This document shows, in pieces, positions 42,391 to 55,060 of a DNA stretch of 64,000 nt. Position 1 is the stretch's first letter. The number at the start of each line of letters is the position of its first letter. Under the pieces are notes generated by a model, which worked only from the letters and a program-made list of their open reading frames with translations, searched no databases and was not told the DNA's origin. A program made the translations under genes and the position numbers. This stretch comes from Mangifera indica (taxonomy: Eukaryota > Streptophyta > Magnoliopsida > Sapindales > Anacardiaceae). The stretch is taken from the NCBI RefSeq assembly GCF_011075055.1, contig NC_058151.1:8636251-8700250 (forward strand), read 5' to 3'.

Positions 42391-43060
42391 CATTAAAAAC
42401 TTTAAATACAACCTAAATCACTAAAACACTTCTAACATTCAAGATTCATGTATTGTTTCCCTACGATCAAATATAATAACACGTAAATACCTATCTAACC
42501 AGCCACAACATTCCATTCATATAAAAAACATCATACAAACATTATATATAATTTATTACCATCCTCAATCAATTCTAACATGTTACTAACAATTTAATTC
42601 TAAAGATTATACATTAAAGGATAATTAGTTCACCATTTATATAGCAATAATGCATCAATGATCATATTAAAGATTTCATAACGCAACAACATATAGAAAC
42701 ATATAATTTTGTCTCTTAATTCCAAGTTAACAATGCAAGAATCAATCCTTACTATTACAAATCCAATTTAATTATCAGTTTATATATAAATATCCATAAC
42801 CACATATTCAAGGAAACACTGTGCTTGCCTCACTTTCAGAGTTCTACCAACACTTCTCATACCAAAAGATGAAATACCCAACTATTTTTCATATCCTTTA
42901 GTTTCAAAGAATTCAAACATTTTTCAACTCTCTTTGGTTTTCTCAAAATTCTATAGAAAATATTGCAAAGCTCCTAGGGCAATTCCTTGTGGTTCTTTTT
43001 ATTTTAATCATATTTCATGATACAATTTTTATGCCAACTCAAAGTTCTCTTGATACATTT
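42391..43060. other. No gene recognised
   Basis: AT-rich sequence between two Copia remnants. It may be a decayed LTR, but I could not place it in a family. Confidence 0.4.
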
Positions 43061-43520
43061 TTGGTTTATAAAGAAGAGCTTGAGCTAATTGTGCAAGGAT
43101 ACAATGATACTAGTTTTCAAATTGATTGAGATGATTTTAAATCTCAATTGGGATTTGTGTTTTGTTTGAACAGTGGTATAGTCAGTTAGAAAATCTCCAA
43201 GCAAAGTATAGTTATTGATTCTGTAACAGAGTTTGAGTACATTGTCCCCTTTAAAGCAACAAAGAAAGTTGTTTAGATAAAAAAGTTTATCATAGAGCGT
43301 TGAGTGGTTCCTAGCATTATCGACCTAATCAAGCTCTATTATGACAACAATGCAACCATTGTCCATGCAAAGGAACCATAGTCTTACCAAAGGTCTAAGC
43401 ATATACTTACAAGAAATCACCTGATTCAATAAATCGTTTAGTGTGGAGACATACAAATTGCGATGATTGATATATATGACAATTTGATATACTCATTGGC
43501 CAAATGTGTATTGATAAGAC
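43061..43520 (+). pseudogene. RNase H remnant of Copia element 2
   Basis: Translation includes YDNNATIVHAKEP, SKHILTR and CGDIQIAMIDIYDNL. These match the last part of Copia RNase H and are parallel to 40420-40590 in element 1. It is interrupted at about 43520 by a solo LTR; the last ~85 bp continue at 44876-44963. Confidence 0.7.
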
Positions 43521-44875
43521 TGCATAATGCTATAATTTTACTCCTTAATACTTAGTCTTTTATGTTTATTTTATGCCCAATTATACTTATTAAGTTTAAA
43601 TTTTGATTTAGGTAACATTTGGAGGCATTTGAATAAAAACGGAATTATTGTCACAATTTCTGGACAGTCTTGACATGTCTCCGTATTTTGGGCATAATTT
43701 TCCCATCCGAGCTCCAAATGAGACGATTCAAGATGCTATGGAAAGCCAAGAAAGAGATCTACAACTTTCATGTTTTAGGATTTGTCTAGAACTGATCTAA
43801 TCAGGGTCGAAATTGGGCTTTAAGTTGCTGCACCTGGACTAGAACGTTTCCTGCTCTGTGATTTTAGTGGTAGATCAGATGCATGATATTTCTTTTAGAA
43901 GTCTCCAGGTTGTGGACGACTTTCACAGCTGCTATGTTGTCCTTTCCTATTTAAATCAGGACTTTTATTTTATTTTTAATATTTCCCATAATTAGTGGGA
44001 ATATCCTATTATTAGAGGACTCTAGGAGAGGAAAACAGAACAACAACTATTTTTCTTTTTCTCTTCTCTTCTTTGCGTGCTCTTCCATGGCCTTGCGTGG
44101 CTGATTATTTGGCTTGGTCAAAGGAAACTGAAACCTCATAATTCATAAACTGTGAGATCTAATTAGTTTTATTGTTCAATTTATGTTTTGAGTATCGATT
44201 GTCCTTTTGTGTTTGATTTATTTTAATGGTTATTTTGTTTGATTGCTAGGAGGCCTACTAGTTAATTATTCATTATAACCTACTGCTAGATTAGATATCA
44301 AATCCGTAATTGTTTGATTTTTCTAATCTATGAAGCAACTAAGGGTTAATGATTTGCTACGTTAGTGATTATTAAATCTTAAGAAGAACGTTTGACTAAA
44401 TTAAATACAATCGCTTGTGCTTGTGTTGTTTAGCTTCATTGATCTCTCTAATTTTTAATGTTGCTCTCAAATTAAATCTATAGTGCTTGACTTAGGTTGT
44501 TTGACAGTTAGGGTTAAGTAGATCGCTTGTTTCTAATTAACTATGACTAAGGAGAGACAGGAAAGTAATTCCAACGGTGAATATTTAAAGTATGAATAAA
44601 TATATTCGTGTATCAATGATTAGTTGTTGAGGTTCTGATGGTGAATGTTGACTTGGACCAAGACGTGTTTTCTCATTAATTTTGATAATTAATTTAATTT
44701 GTTGCTTAGTTGTTTCTTTACTTTTATTTTGTTATAAACAAACCCCCTCTTTAATCTTATTCACGTTAGCACATAAATTAGATTAGACACTCTTCGTGGG
44801 ACGATCCTTTACTTGCACTATCACATTATATTTTTAGAAGTATAGGTTTTAATTTTTGGTTGCCTATGACAGCAC
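43521..44875 (+). repeat. Gypsy-type solo LTR inserted in Copia element 2 (about 1.36 kb)
   Basis: TGCATAATGC to CAGCACA. The reading of Copia element 2 breaks at its left edge and resumes right after it. It has sequence style known from Tat/Athila-type LTRs (CCAAATGAGACGATTCAA, GAGATCTACAACTTTCATG, TCGTGGGACGATCC, ACTTGCACTATCAC near the end). I could not match a clean target duplication, so the edges are good to about 10 bp only. Confidence 0.6.
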
Positions 44876-45491
44876 ACCATGTATCATAGTAGAAGTATGA
44901 TAAACATCTATCCACATATGACATTAAACATATGAGGGATTGGCAATAGTACAAATTGGATATTGTTAAGGTAATACCTCAGAGCTAATTAATTTGTATA
45001 GTTGTAACTATATAATTTATTTATTAATTAATAAAGGAATTTTATTATTCATAAATGTTAGTGTTTCATATAATATGTTCATATGAATAATATGTCTTTC
45101 CTCTAGGATGAATAATATGTTTAAGAATAGAAAGAAAGTGAAATCAAAGTTTTATGGGACTGATTTTGGATTTATTTTTCGTTTGAAAAGAAGCCTCTTC
45201 CTCTAGGATTCAATCTTTAAATAGGATTCTTCCATATAACACAACGTATTACACATCCTAAGGATACACTGGTGTACATCTATTTAATTTGTTGGCAGGA
45301 CACTTCACATGGTCTATCAATATGGTAGGTTGATATGTGAGCGCGACTCTTCAATGTAATAAACATTGACGTGTTTTCTATCATCAAAGAATCATTTTCC
45401 ATAAATTTGGCAATCAACATTGAAGTGGAACTACTCTTCAACCTTATCAAGACCATGACAACACATATTAAGCAACTAAGTATTGCACTAT
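44876..45491 (+). repeat. End of Copia element 2 and its truncated 3' LTR
   Basis: 44876-44963 matches the last RNase H codons and pre-LTR text of element 1. TGTTAAGGTAATACC at 44964 starts the LTR. After about 530 bp it is cut by a Gypsy LTR that begins at 45492. Confidence 0.65.
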
Positions 45492-48087
45492 TGTAACAAC
45501 CCCCTCTAAAAGTATTGCCCTCTAAAGGGAAAGGTCACTAAATTAAATATTTTGAGTATGCATTTAACTTTAAACATGTAATAAATTATGAAATAGCTTA
45601 ATAAAACTTTATTTATTAAAACTTATAAAATTACTAAAATACCCTTGTCAAACCAAACCAAAAGTGTTCAAAAGATGTCTAATCTCATAAACATAAATTG
45701 ATACCCATAATATTTGTAGTCAAATACAATCATAAAATTCATAATGAAATAAAACTAAATTAAAATGACTAGAATGTCGTCGTAGATCTACCGTTTGTCT
45801 CGCAGCCATTATGATCACTTATACTTATGCACATTAATGTAAGGGAGTAAATGATAAAACATCTAGTAAGTGAGAGACTCTACTAATAAATTTTACTAAA
45901 ATTCCCTTAGTCTTGACCTTTACAATCTATGTCATTCGGAGTTAACATCAAACTCCCTTGTTGGAACACCTCTCTTTAGATATATATCCTTGATGGGAAT
46001 ATACGAAAATAAAAGTGCATAACTGGACTATTAGAAAACTTTAATGCATGATGATCATAATAAAGCTAGCAAAAAGGTGATGTAATAAAAATAACTGCTT
46101 TAAAAATTAAACTAAAAAATTAGCAACTATCCAAAACCCTATTATAAAATAGCCATACAAATCTTGAGTAAACCAATGTGTCCAAAAGAAATAATAATAA
46201 TTGTAATAATGTCATGTGGCTGACAAATTGAATAATAACCCTCCTCTCGTGCAGCTGTTAGCTAGATCTTTCAATCCCCATTTGTCCTACTACTTACTTC
46301 TACCTATAAAACATACAAAGAAAACATGTGAGTAAAACTCGGTGGGTGGAGACCTTTCAACATCCAAGGCTATTAAACTATCTGGTGGTAAAATTGGCAT
46401 TCTATTTGTAAGCTAACTATTGTCCTATGACACCATGGTGTCCTGGCATAGGTCAACCATGAAAACTGCAGAGACCTAAGCTAAAATCGACATATTTGAT
46501 GTCTTAGTGAAAACTACTAAAGTGTCTCATGTATATGCCAAATGCCTTATTAGGCTATCTAACTAGGACATCCTGATCACACAAGAAAATCTTTGATATT
46601 AGCTCTTTCTCTTATCATATAAGCTTATCAGAACTACTAATAAACCATCTGGAGATAGTGTTTACCTTGATTGCATATGTGGTGTATCCCACTGATCGCA
46701 AAAGGAATATCTAAAAGCCATGCACACCTGAATTGAACTAGGTGGCTATATGCTTTCACAGTGAGTGCATGATGCATTTCATGGGTATCCAACCTTATTG
46801 CTCTCACAAATATCATCATTTATGCATATAACTAATGACTATCTAGTTGTGTGACACTAGCCTTAAGATTGTTAACTTTTTTAGTCGAATTTAACTTGAT
46901 TTGAGTTTGTTCTATCATCCACATAGTCAGACACCTTATCTTATCTTTCTTAAATTTTTTTATCCTTTATTATCTCATTATTCTTTTTATATAACTCTCA
47001 CCCCTCTTAGGCATATAGCCTAGGAGTACACGGTCGTATGCCTCTTGACCTACACCTGTGTACGTCTTGAATTACATATATGGGCATATGACACTTAACT
47101 TATGGTCGTGTATAGAGTAGATGCATACGAGGAGTTAACCTATACACACTTACTTGTTATTGGATCCATGTGTCCTCTAGTGCACGTCAACCATTTGTGG
47201 AAAGGTATACATGGGTTTCTATCCTATACCATACATCCATGCATCTCTTCCCTCAGAATGAGTATATGATCTTTAGACTTTCAAACTTTCTAGAATGACA
47301 TATAGACATGTATGGAACCATACATGACCATGTGTTACGATCTGAAAATTGCATCCTAAGGTGCTCTTTCAACTGCAAATTTAGTAAGATAACTTCTTCT
47401 AAGGCATACACGAAAGTCTCTACACACCCTAAATATGATATTCATACGATTTATCGAATCAAAATACACATACATGACTCTAAACCATCAATCAAGCTAA
47501 AACATATAACATTCACATAATTAAGAGATTAGGCATGCATATAATTCCTTATTTTCGCATATAACAATAATTTTATTAACTAGATCATCACTACTCTATT
47601 TGAAAATCTTTGGATCATACATATAACAGAACTATTCCATAAAATCACATATCAAACAAAGGAAGTTGTTCCACTTACTTGGATTCTAGTGAAAACATCT
47701 TTCTAGCATAACTATAATAATTCTAGTGATCGATAACAACTTATCCAACAACCATAAACTCCTCTCTCACACTTTCTTGTTTTTTGAGTGATTGGAAATG
47801 CAAAAAAAATATGTGAGAATTAGATCGCATTTTATTTTTATCGACAAAATGCAATACACGAGCATGTATGGATCATACACAGTCGTATGTCTAATTACAT
47901 AACTAAGGCAACTTCTTGTTTTACTATGATCACAATTTGATCACTTATTGACTTTCTATTGACCGTATACAGTTATGTATATCTCTATACATGGGTGTGT
48001 ACTAATGAAGTTTAAATAAATAATCGAATTTAAAACTAAAAAAAAAAAAATATTGAAATGTCTTTAGGCATACCTATAGGTGTTACA
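45492..48087 (-). repeat. Tekay-type solo LTR (2596 bp), reverse orientation
   Basis: Forward text begins TGTAACAACC and ends GGTGTTACA; read on the minus strand it starts TGTAACACCTATAGGTATGCC, like the LTR at 25752. The donor-like CAAGTAAGTGG is at 47678 (minus). Gypsy internal sequence is on neither side, hence solo LTR. Flanks ACTAT and CTTAT agree at three of five bases only. Confidence 0.75.
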
Positions 48088-48092
48088 CTTAT

Positions 48093-49927
48093 AGATGATG
48101 ACAAATCCTATATATATCAACTTTCTACTCATACTATAGTCTAAGGAATATATAGCTATATGTCAAAACTCTTGGGTCAAACTATGTCTTACTTGGTTAC
48201 TAAAAAACCACTCTTTGGGTTTCTATCTAGCGTAACCATACTAAATTTGGTAGAAAATTATGAATTTGAAAACTATAAATAAAACTATATACTAGGTTGA
48301 TCAATTTGGATCGAATACAAGGATTTGACACCTTAGCCATGTGAGTTATCTCTTTCTCCCACTACACCAAAACTATATCTCAATCAGGGTATACTACGAG
48401 CGAGTATCTTACTATGGCAAAACATGCCCTATTATGGGTGATGTAGGGAATGTGTACTCATGGTGTCCCCTCATAATAATCTTATGATGTCTAACATGCA
48501 TGCATCTTGAGCTTTTACTTACTCTCAGGCACATAGAGTATTACTGGGTGCCTGAGATCAGTATACTGTTGCTTGGACAACTTATATTTTTTAGCCTAAT
48601 TCCCTTTCTATTTTTATTTTCTTTACTTTACACACACAGTTGCATGTCTATAGACACATGAGGGTATCTCTCTTTATTTCCATGCATATGGCTAACTCTT
48701 CGTGGCATTTCCTTATGTATTAATCTTCTTATACACACGAGTGTATGCCTTTGCTAAAATGGGTGTGTGCCCTTTTAAATATTTATTCTACTTTCCTTTT
48801 TAAACTCATTTTAATTGCGTCACTTTGTAAAGGTATTTCGATCATTACAACCTCACACACGATCATGCTAAAGCCATACTTGGGGAGTTTATGTGTCCTA
48901 GTTGACCATTCACCTGTCAATGACATCCAATGATCATCAAGACGTCGAAAAAAGTTAACCGAATTTTAGGTATCACACACACAATCGTGTGTCAAGTCTA
49001 GAATATAGAAAATGTTAGGGTTTGAACCTTATTTTGGTCCTTATGAATCCTATTTTCTTCTTAAGAGCTTAGCATATCACAATCCTAATAATATGTCTAG
49101 AGGATTGACAATAAAACATTCAAGTTTATCTATGATTTGAATATCTATAATCTCACCCAAGAAAATTGCATAAAACAATAACTTTACACATATGAAACAT
49201 TGTCTTTTTTACTCATTTATCAATATAGTTTCATTGTCTATCACAAAGTCACTGTCATCATTAACCTCTTATGCTTTAACTCAAACAGATTATAATAATA
49301 ACTCATGGCAACATACATATTAAACCTGATCATTATAGGATTTTAGCATAATCAATCAACACCATCCTTAAACATGACTTTGATCTAACTTTCAATACCA
49401 TTAATATCATATAAGATCATAAGATAACCTCAACATGCATTTAAAAGCAATCAATAAATCTTACTTACCTCAAATCCGAAAAAATCCAAATGCATAAATG
49501 GGTTACCTTTTTTCCAACTTTTCCTTTATTTTTAACACTAAATATCGTCACTGGAAGCTACCAAATCACCATTTGAATATCAGAACCAAACTTTTGTCTC
49601 TCTCTCTAATAAAAGTCATGTAGTTTATTAGGGATAAAAATCCCTAAAATGTAGCCATCATGCCTTTTATAAAACTAAATTTATGCTCAACACACACAAG
49701 CATATGTTTAAGGCACATAGTTGTGTGTTACTTAAATTTAAAATTTATGCAAAATCATCTTATTCGGCTGATGCAGCAATGACACACAGGGATGACCTCA
49801 CTATATAGAGCCATGTGTTACCCAAAACTCATAATTTGACTTTCAATTTGCACTCACTCAAGCATACATTATATAAACTCATGCACAAAGACTACTTTGC
49901 CTTTAAGACATTCTTATGGTTGTTACA
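48093..49927 (-). repeat. Second reversed Tekay-type LTR, partial
   Basis: On the minus strand it starts at 49927 with TGTAACAACCATAAGAATG and has a GAGGTAAGTAAG donor-like motif at 49468. Positions 48160-48500 share blocks with 57240-57680 (CTATGTCTTACTTG, GACACCTTAGCCATGTGAG, TACTCATGGTGTCC). The end distal to 49927 is missing. Confidence 0.65.
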
Positions 49928-50011
49928 ACTATCTTAAAACTTATGCAACCCTAAATTTTGCTACTATATATACAAAACAATGGGAAAGCAAAGGACACAT
50001 TTGATGCATGC

Positions 50012-50236
50012 TTAAAAACTTTGAGTGGTTGTTATAACATATTCCCAAATAGGTCTTTGATTATTGTTTGCCATTTTTAATCTTTCTTTTCCTTCCGTTC
50101 TCTCTCTTCTAAGTCTTCTAAATGTTCTTTCTATCTCAGGATCAAACTCTAATAATTTAGAATTTTCAAGTTTGAACATTAAAGGACTAGTTATCAAGCA
50201 AACTTGTTTAGGATTTAAGATTTCACTATAAATCAC
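50012..50236 (-). pseudogene. Gypsy gag leader remnant (Athila/Tat-like)
   Basis: A 74-codon open piece reads LEFDPEIERTFRRLRRE, then a basic stretch and MANNNQRPIWEYV. The E-F-D-P-E-I-E-R-T motif followed by M-A-(D/N)-N marks the start of gag in Athila/Tat-type Gypsy elements, from memory of the family. It continues into no further gag; LTR sequence starts 85 bp on. Confidence 0.55.
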
Positions 50237-50502
50237 TTGTAATTGCTAACAAATAAGATCTAAGCAATAAATTGACGAGAACTTGATGGTTAATCATCTT
50301 AAATTACTTAATTCTTCTTTCGAAGTTGATTAAGCGTATAATGATTAAGAAATTACCTACTTTCATGGTTAAGTATTAATCAAAATCCATTAAAAACCTC
50401 TATGATGATCACAAAATCCATAAGGAACCTAAATCTATTTTTAAATAAAAATTCCAATTTAGAAATTTCATGAACTAATTGATTATCCATCTTTCAATGG
50501 TA
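50237..50502. other. No gene recognised
   Basis: AT-rich; possibly leader of the same Gypsy remnant. TAAATTCAA at 50503-50511 is the target duplication of the next MITE. Confidence 0.4.
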
Positions 50503-50511
50503 TAAATTCAA

Positions 50512-51333
50512 GGCCAAAGGACTTATTCCTCCCCAAAGTATGTTGTTTTCCTAAGTTTTCCCCTTTAACTTTGAAATTCTATTTACCCACCCATCGACGG
50601 TTAAAATTAACTGAATCTTTTAGTTATATCATTCCCCTAAAAACCCTAAAAACTAACAATTTTCTCCTAACCCAAGTTTTCAAAAGTAGCATTTCCTTCC
50701 TAGGGTTTCTAATTTTTCAAATTTAATTTTTTTGATGACGAAGAGACTTCTCTGGCAATCTCTAGGCTGTATCTTTTCCTCTCTAGCTCATCCTTCTTTT
50801 GATGTTATACAGTGTCATTGTTGACAACTTTTCTTCATCTCTAAGATGAAGACTCGGTCTTCGTTGATGATGAAGACTTAGTCTTTGTTATTGGTGAAGA
50901 TACCTTGTCTTCATCTCTAGATGAAGATGAATTATCTTTGTTCTCTAACGATGATGACACTAACATCATACAACATCGAAAGGAGGATGGTTAGAAGGAG
51001 GACACATCAGAGAGGATGAGACATTGCCTGGAGATCACTAGAGAAGTCTTTTTATCACTAAAAAAATTAAATCAGAAAAATTGGAAACCTTAAGGGGAAA
51101 ATGGTATTTTTGAAAATGTGTTAGGAGAAAAATGGTTAGTTTTCAGGGTTTATGGGGCAAAATGAAATCAAATTTAAGTTTATTTTTAGTGTTAAAAATA
51201 AAATGACAATTTTACCTTTAAAATTAATAGACTTAACCACTTATGGGTGGATAAATGGGATTTTCAACGCTTAAGGGGGAAAGGGGGAGCTTGAGAAAAC
51301 AATATACTTTAGGTGGGGATAAGCCCTTTGACC
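50512..51333. mobile_element. Foldback Mutator-like MITE, copy 3 (822 bp)
   Basis: Ends GGCCAAAGGACTTATTCC and, on the other strand, GGTCAAAGGGCTTATCCCC. Flanks TAAATTCAA (50503-50511) and TAAAATCAA (51334-51342) agree at 8 of 9 bases. The arms are complementary through most of the element (for example GAAGAGACTTCTCTGGCAAT against ATCACTAGAGAAGTCTTTTT). The centre (50830-50945) is a cluster of GATGAAGAC/GTCTTCATC words. No coding capacity. Confidence 0.85.
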
Positions 51334-51342
51334 TAAAATCAA

Positions 51343-51819
51343 TCTACAAACAAACTAGATGTTTGGCCCAAAATAGCAAGCAAGCTCACAATCATTAAAT
51401 CAAAGTTTCATCAACATTAAATTAAATCAAAGTTTCATAAAAATTACAAAGATTCATAGATTCATCATAAACTCTAGATAGAAAATTTAGCTACTCATAG
51501 CTATCATAATAAATCAACAAAAATCAAATAAAGAAAGATTCATAATGTTCAAATCTAAGAAGAAAACAGTTATCGAGAAGAAAAAGTTAGAAAAAACTTT
51601 TGGGTTTTCAAGCTTGAAAGGGTAAATCCTCTCCAACTTGATTTTTGGGTTCTAATATTTCCCTCTATTCTTATGATTTTCCTTTGAAAATTTTCTTTTT
51701 TAGTTGTTGTTGTTGTCATTCCCCTTTGATAAATAGATGAATTTTTCATTTTATAATACTAACCAACTCAACCTTAATTTATCTTCTGCGTTTTTTTTCT
51801 TTTTAATTGTAATCATCAA
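51343..51819. other. No gene recognised
   Basis: AT-rich sequence with short direct repeats (AAATCAAAGTTTCAT appears twice at 51399-51440). Not assigned to a family. Confidence 0.4.
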
Positions 51820-53324
51820 TGTTAGTGTATACCCTAGAAATCATTTATGTTGTCGATTCTAGAGGCATTTTATTGTTGTATGTACATTTATGTGAATTAT
51901 AAATAAAAGAAGTAGTGTTTTTGTTCATATGCATAAGTTGTTTCCTTTGTTTGCAATGATATAAAGTATATATGTGAATTGTATGGATGACTCACTTAAT
52001 ATACGAACTGAGTTATCAAATTATTCCCTAAGAACATGACATAACTTAGGCAATTATATCACATGGTAGACATATCGAATACCTCCGTTGAATATTATGA
52101 GATGACATTAGTGCGGGTAACGATAATGGTCATGCCATTATGATATTGGTATGCATTAACATTTAGAGAATTATTTTTCAAACATGACCAATAATGATAA
52201 GTCACATGGTCATTAAGTTATAGTCAATGACTTATCATAAGATTGTACTAGTGTATGAAGTAATCATTTGACCTGAGACGTCATGGTTGGATCCAATAGG
52301 ATATACGTGATTCATATATATACGGGGTTAATCACATCCCATAGGACAAACCATATTGGTCGTGTTTTATTTGTATATAAAGAAAAATGATACTCAAGAT
52401 AGGATCTATTTACTTAAAAAGTATTGAGTTTTGAATATCTGTTGATTTAACCTAGATCTAAGTTTCAAAGAGAATATTGATAAATATTGGAAATCGAATC
52501 TTTGGCCAGCGTATAATGTAAGTCATGCAAAGGATTCTCATAATGATGAGTTCCGAATATTTAAATTGATGATTCATGTAGAATCGAAATTAGGGCTTTA
52601 ATAATCCATAGGTTTGAAATCGATCTAGATTTAACAACGAAAGGATTTACCTACACAAATATAAGATTGGGAATATTAGGTTCGACAAAGTATTTCTTCA
52701 TCTTGATTTAGAGGCTATAACACATTGCTAGATGTTTACCATAGTCATTAGGATGCCTTTTAGATTGTCTGAAAGGAGACTCAAGGCAATGCAACAATAA
52801 ACCAAAAGGGTCACACCAATAAACCAAGCTTTTAATAGTGAAGATTGGTTATCCGGGGTTGGCTAAAAGGCATACCTAAAGCTTTTAAAATATTGGTAAG
52901 ATGAAACTAGGATACCTAAAGTATATTATTAATATACATGCATGACAGGTCCACAAATTGAGAATTTGTTGGGTAAAAAGAGAATTAACAAATTATATTT
53001 TGCCCACTATTATAAAAAGGTGGATTTTACTTCATTTGAACTAACCAAGTTCTTTTTTAAAAGTCCTTTCTCACTAAACAAAACAAAAGCTCTCTCCTCT
53101 CTCTCTTATGTGTCTTTTGGCCAAGGTTAAAAAAAGCGTAGAGGTACAACGTTTTGGAGGTTCTTCAAGTGAGAAGCTTTATTCCATCATCCTAATTTCA
53201 TAGAAGATAAAAGAGTATGTAATTTTTTCTATTTTTCTTCTTTTGAGCTTGTATGTCTTGATTCTTTCTTTTTCACTATGCATGATGCTTGTTTACATCT
53301 TCATCTTCATCTATTGTTCTTTCA
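51820..53324 (+). repeat. Copia solo LTR (about 1.5 kb)
   Basis: Starts TGTTAGTGTATACCC, a common Copia LTR opening. Its first 600 bp align with the reversed LTR at 29320-30705. ATCAA before it and ATCAT after 53324 are a possible 4/5 target duplication. No internal Copia domain on either side. Confidence 0.55.
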
Positions 53325-53574
53325 ATCATTTTGGGAATAATTGAATTGATTATGGCCATAATTGACTTATACATTACTTCAATAATTTATGCCTTTTTTC
53401 TCATTCCGATCCTTTAATTCTTGTCCCTATCAAGCCCAATTCTTGCTAAATCACCTAAAAATATTATTATAAGTGTCAAATAAGATTAAATTTTAAAAGA
53501 TAACTGAAATTAAGAAAATTAATCAAAATAAACCAAAATTTCCCTAAAACAAACTGATTAAAAGCTATAAATGT
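53325..53574. other. No gene recognised
   Basis: AT-rich spacer between two Copia LTR sequences. Confidence 0.4.
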
Positions 53575-55060
53575 GTGTATAAAATACACATAGCAGATTC
53601 CATATAGATGACTACTCTAGTGTTTATGAAAAAGATCCCCTTAGTAAACGTAGGTACATTTGATCGTTTGACTTAAAGTCACCAAACTGTCTTGTGCAAG
53701 GATTGGTATGGTTTGACACCAGCCTAATATAGTCCAGTTAGAGGATTTTAAAAAAAGTTATGATTAGCTATATCAAGATCTGTATGAAGGTTATAGTCAA
53801 TCAATAAAAGATTTATCACTCTCAAACACAAGAGTTAATATCTCAATTAGAGTTTATTGATAGATGTTAATGACCAATTAAAATCTGTGCCATAGTAGGA
53901 TTGAGTTGATACTCGATTCAATACTATTTGGTTATTAACAAAAGTCAATCTATGTAAATCGAGAAGCTTCAGGGGAGACATTTAACTTGTACCTCAACCT
54001 TAAAAAATATCGAATGATAAAAGGATCGAATTATATAAGTAACAGTAGCTTGACAAGTTAAAAGAAGTCATATGTTGACCTCTAGTAATAGAAAGGCATG
54101 ATGTCTTACTAGAGGTCAATCTTGGTTTGTATCTAGACGAATATTGGGTCGAGAGCCTGACATGAATTTGATCACTACTGACTTAATGGAAAACCTATGG
54201 GTCACACAGAAAAGGAATTGATAAACTCTAAGGCATGAGGATTGTCTAAGTTAGATTTGATTCAGATTTCAAATAAAAAATATGGAGCCTTGGAAAAATC
54301 TATGGACTAAAATATATTTTTATTATATTTTAGGACCTTAGTGTAACAATCTTGATATGTAAGAATTGGTAGGATTGAGTTGGACTGACTAAAATCCATA
54401 TCATCTAATTTAAAATTCAAATTAGGATAATATAGGGTTTTATCTTAATTTTATTAAGTTAATAATCCCATGTGTCATGGGAATCAGATAAAATATATAT
54501 ACGTTAAAGAGAGTGTTGATTGAATGTATAAACTTTTACGAGTTGTACATTTATGCACATAGGTGGGACAATTCCCAGCTAAGTTGTGCACACTTGGGAC
54601 ATTGTTTGTCCCAAACATGCATGAGGATGTTGCCTAAGACATGTTCAAGTCCTAGGCGACACATGCAATTATGTATATATATAGGTGCCTCATCACTTTG
54701 CAAGTACAAGTTTTATTTTATAATACATTCAACCTTAACCACAACAAAAGGATATTTATTCTTTCTCTTTCACCTAAAGTTGTCCTCTGGTTCTAACAAG
54801 CCACTAATATAGTCAAGCTTCCATAGTTACTACCTTTTGTGGATACTAAGGAGTAGACTTATGCTTAGTTCTAAAAGCAAGACTTCGCAACCTTTTTAAC
54901 CTTTCTTAATCAAACAAAGATGAATGAATCATCTAATGTTGGTATATCTAACAACACCATATGTGCGTTTTACATGTTTGTGAATTAATCATAATATAAG
55001 GATGATCTAGAAGGGGATTTTACAAAATGTTTACTTGATTAAAATAAATTTTAATATGTT
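53575..55060 (+). repeat. Copia LTR fragment, same family as elements 1 and 3
   Basis: Aligns with 41030-42400 in order: CTCTAGTGT, GACTTAAAGTC-CC-AA, TGTGCAAGGAT, TAGAGGTCAATCTTGG, and TGCGTTTTACATGTTTGTG near the end. The first ~370 bp of the LTR are missing. Confidence 0.65.

Noticed and set aside
46637..46819. 60-codon minus-strand frame and others within the Tekay LTR at 45492-48087
   Set aside because: They lie wholly inside LTR sequence and are not shared as frames with the related LTR copies.
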